From Mansonella perstans (taxonomy: Eukaryota; Nematoda; Chromadorea; Rhabditida; Onchocercidae), in assembly GCA_037074765.1 (NCBI GenBank), contig JBAMDO010000082.1:1-64000 (forward strand): a stretch of 64,000 nt of DNA, read 5' to 3'. Numbering within the stretch: the first letter of the stretch is position 1; each line of letters opens with the position of its first letter. Made by a program: the position numbers and the translations under genes. Under the pieces are notes generated by a model. That model made no database searches. It worked only from the letters and a program-made list of their open reading frames with translations, and was not told the DNA's origin. Shown here piece after piece: positions 33,883 to 64,000 of the stretch.

Positions 33883-36800
33883 ATAGATACATGAAAGATT
33901 ATACTACTGTAATTTCTTACAGTAATGAAATCCCCCAAGAATAGAAAAATATATATACCACAGACAGAAATCGGAGTCCCGGGATTCCTCGAAGGTCCCT
34001 CGAAAACATATGTCTTGGTATATATAACGGTCCACTCGGATAATGGATGACTAATCAGATATGGGACTACTACGTAGAAAAAAATTTCCAGGTACTTTCA
34101 AAGATAAACCTATCTGCTAGTCAGTAACAGTACTTATCTACGGTTAGAACGGTCAGTTTCATCCGATTATTAATATCTGCTCGTGAATACAGGTCTTTTT
34201 TGCTTCTCGTAAATTTACGTAAAGCAATTTACGTTGCCTATATTATCATACAGCAATCGATATTCTCATACCATACAAAATTAAAATTAGAGAAACTATG
34301 AAAAGATCAAGCTCCCGAGACCTCTCGAGAAAACAAACATAATGCGTCTTTAATAAACGCAGCCCAGTTTTGCAAACGTTAAATGCAACCATTTTAAATT
34401 TTCCAAATCGATTAACTCTTTCCAAAATTTTATAAATTTACTCGTGAATAAAATTAATGAAAGCAATGATTAATTTTTATTAGGTTTTTCGTTCAATAAT
34501 TTCGAAAAAAAAATCATCGAATAATTTCATTTAGTTTTTATTCTACAGTTCTTATAATTTTGTTTTAATTTATTTAATATTCGTTCATTACAAAAAATGT
34601 ACTCTCATTCTCATTTCCTCTTATCTTCTAACTAAATTATTTCTTTTTTACTCATTAATTTTATTTAAACACAAAAAGTATGATGTTTAGCAAATTCAAA
34701 TTTTTTAATTAAATTTTTGTTGAAAATAAATGTAAAAATTTCATCCTAATAATCATTAACGCTGTAAAATTCGTCAAAAATCTATCGCTAAATATTTATT
34801 AAAAAATAAGTAAACGAAAGATTAAAGATTAAAAATTAAAATATATTATCAGTGGATGACAATTGCACTAACTTATTATTTTACCATATCGTTTATGCAG
34901 AATAGATGACCACTGCAATAACTTATCATTTTATCATATCATTTATCCGGAATCACATCACAGTTAATTTATGTTCAGTTAATATTATTTATGCCAAATG
35001 TAAAACGATTAAAATCAAAAATTTTAATGATTTTTTTTTCATTTTCTTCAAAAAAAAAAATCCTTTTAAATTTAAATCACAATGTTAAATTTTCTTTTTT
35101 CTTTCAAAATTTTATTACTTAGATATTCCAACACCTTCCTTTTTTCTTTTTTTTTGCCGATATTGATATGACATACAATAGGAACGGAGTTTTGTAATTT
35201 AATTATGTTATAATATTGCTAAATATAGTTACATTGAAAGTATGTAAAATTGACAATTAAAAATTTTTAATAGCACAATGATCAATTCATTTACGAATAA
35301 ATGCAGTTTTGTAATTTAATTATGAATTTTCGAATTTCTAATTTTGGTTATTGATTTTTCGTAGTTTTTTTTTTTTTTTTTTTAAGAAAAATTATAGCAT
35401 AATTTTAAATGATCAATGTGTTATTGAATAGAATAAAGGATGTGAAATAGCATAATCAATAACGATATGTCATAAAATTGAACTTCATTGAATGAACTGT
35501 AACCTATCAAGTTTAGGAAATTAAAGATTAACGGAACGATTACCTACATGCTTTTCCGGAAAAGCGAATATCAAATGCTATAAAAAAATATTTAAAACGA
35601 TTTATAAGCAATATATATAATAATATTTAGGTCATTGTGCATGTGTGTATGCATCTCTGCGTCTATATGTATGTGCGTGAATCATTTTAAATAATGTTAA
35701 TACTTTCCGAAGAAAGTGATATCATCAATTACATTAGATTCCAGATTAATTCAAACTTTTTTATGAATTGGAGAGTAATTCACTTTGTGTAATTAAAATT
35801 TTAATGAACTCTCTTTCTGGATGTCGCCAATATCAAAAATGTCACAAAAAATTTATTTTTTAATTTTTAAAACAAAATTAATAACATTGAAATATTGAAA
35901 TCAAATCACATCATCATCACATGCAGTAAAGAGTTACAGCAATATTTTGTCTGTCTTTGTAATCGAAATTAAATTAAAATTTATTATAGAAAACATTTCA
36001 CACGCTCAGTGGTGGCTTAACAGATGCATGCCTGGAAAAATTTACTCGTTAATTTTGATTAATTTTTCCTCATATTTTAATCAATTATTCACATGAAGTA
36101 ATCATTCCTGACTCTGTGGATACGATCAATTTCTCGGATAATTTTAGATTTAAATCCATCATTATGAACGCAAAAAAAATTTAACAAAAAATTGACTAAT
36201 TAATAAATTATCATCATTTTAAATTTCAATTAACTGAAATTCAAAATATCAGCCTACTTAAACATACAATTTTATCTCAGAACGTGAAAATATTGTGTGA
36301 AAATTATTTACGTTCACGCTCGTCCGACAAAGCATAATCTTTTGCGATATTTATAACATTTCAATACAAAGAAGTTATGTAGCAGATAAGAGTAAAAAGA
36401 AATAGGTAATTTGAGTAAAACAATTTAAGTATCAATGAATGAATATGATTTCAATCCCGGCATGCTTAGTTAACCTTTCATTTAATTGTTACAAACTCAC
36501 TTAAAATAATTTTAAAAAAAAACACTTTTAAACAATTTACTTTTAATTCAAAATCTAAAATAATTTAAAATCCAATAAATTTAGAATCTAAAATAATCAT
36601 AGGATTGTTCTTTACATAAAGCTAAATAATATCATTTTAGTAAATATGTTTTATATAATAGTATTATTATTATTATTGTTATTGTTATTATCGTTATTAT
36701 TTATCGTTATTATTATTGTTGCTATTATTATTACTAATTTTATTACTATTATTATTATTATCATCGTTATCATATCACCATTCTCATTATTATCATTATT

Positions 36801-37174
36801 ATAATCATCATTATTATTTCTATGAAGATGAAAAAGTGAACAATAAATTTCACCATTTTCAAGAAAGTAATTAGACTCATTTCTAGTTTGCTTTACTTCT
36901 AATTACCAACAAATGATTTTTGAACTTTTATTTTGAAAAAAAGAAAATTGAAATAAAGTAAAAAAATGACAATGACAGATGGATAAAAAGTCGTTTGTTC
37001 TGTGCACTACAAAATTCGTGATGGAAATAATCAGTCTAATTTTTTTTTTTTTTTTAAATTGAAAATTAAATTTATTCATTCATTCTAGCAAGTCTTAACA
37101 TTTTTTTCTTTCTAATCTATTGTACATTAATATCCCTCTTTCGTGACTAGGACGAAGGTTGCGAATTGAAATTC
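33883..37174. other. Intergenic spacer between PSME4 and the PALS1-type gene
   Basis: No gene recognised. 33960-34110 is less AT-rich (contains TCCCGGGATTCCTCGAAGGT) and lies 100-250 bp upstream of the PSME4 start, so it may be promoter or leader sequence; no defined motif. 36657-36815 is an ATT microsatellite. The remainder is A/T homopolymer-rich. Confidence 0.65.
36657..36815. repeat. (ATT)n microsatellite, imperfect
   Basis: About 160 bp of ATT units interrupted by GTT, GCT and ATC variants. Confidence 0.95.
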
Positions 37175-37180
37175 TTTATT
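37175..37180 (-). terminator. Candidate poly(A) signal of the PALS1-type gene
   Basis: TTTATT on the plus strand reads AATAAA on the coding strand, 38 bases after the stop codon. Confidence 0.45.
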
Positions 37181-37218
37181 AAATTTCACTAAGTGAAGAA
37201 AGAAAGTATCAAATTTTT

Positions 37219-63810
<26,592 letters not shown>

Positions 63811-64000
63811 CTAATTATTAATAGATTCGTAAGTTTTTTTTGTAGTTTTTTTTTTTCTTGTTGAAATTGAATGCTTTTGTATGCTAAGTTTGAAAGAAAA
63901 TTTTGAATTGATTGATGATTCATTTACCCACTTCATTTAACGTTATCAAACCAAAGAAAATAAATCATTAAAGGTATTTAGATCAAAAAATAATTTGTTC
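63811..64000. other. Upstream flank of the PALS1-type start codon
   Basis: On the coding strand the ATG at 63810 is preceded by TTAATAATTAG, so the AG touches the start codon and may be a trans- or cis-splice acceptor. No upstream coding exon is visible before the window ends. Confidence 0.45.

Overview
The window is nuclear DNA of a nematode. The evidence is a strongly AT-rich background with (AAT/ATT)n microsatellites, dozens of introns whose 3' ends read ATTTTCAG or close variants, splice acceptors abutting start codons (as in spliced-leader trans-splicing), and a nematode-like gene set. Introns are mostly hundreds of bases and genes are far apart, which fits a spirurid or filarial-type genome better than Caenorhabditis; that placement is inference. 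No mobile-element protein, rRNA, tRNA, CRISPR array or prokaryotic operon was recognised.

Layout. (1) 453-1009, minus strand: two exons of an APMAP/strictosidine-synthase-like type II membrane protein whose remainder lies left of the window; its start exon was not found. (2) 4812-7332, plus strand: a five-exon THAP zinc-finger gene, divergent from gene 1. (3) 11239-33865, minus strand: a complete 38-exon gene for the proteasome activator PA200/Blm10 (PSME4), 1881 codons plus stop, with every exon junction in phase. It is convergent with gene 2. (4) 37219-63810, minus strand: a 20-exon polarity-scaffold MAGUK of the PALS1/MPP5 (Stardust) type, 991 codons plus stop, ordered extra N-terminal PDZ, charged region, single L27, PDZ, SH3, basic hinge, guanylate-kinase-like. 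Two introns of about 6.5 kb split the N-terminal PDZ. Intergenic spaces are about 3-4 kb, so genes 3 and 4 share a strand but are not a compact operon.

The genes do unrelated jobs: ER/plasma-membrane propeller protein, DNA binding, nuclear proteasome activation, apical polarity. Nothing suggests a joint pathway, and I did not find a new enzymatic or defence system.

The most unusual signal is structural. Introns are full of short imperfect duplications, and a subset copy the exon edge itself (splice site plus neighbouring coding bases) into the adjoining intron, producing ladders of decoy 5' or 3' splice sites. Clear cases sit at 18364/18396/18428, 26613/26674/26709, 17108/17174, 40079-40325, 32803-32829 and 21752-21772. 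Other points: a 36-bp perfect palindrome at 38125-38160; loss in the PA200 orthologue of the bromodomain-like Asn and the basic nuclear-localisation patch; an N-terminal PDZ with only one L27 in the PALS1 orthologue; and a phase-compatible candidate alternative first exon at 51825-51992.
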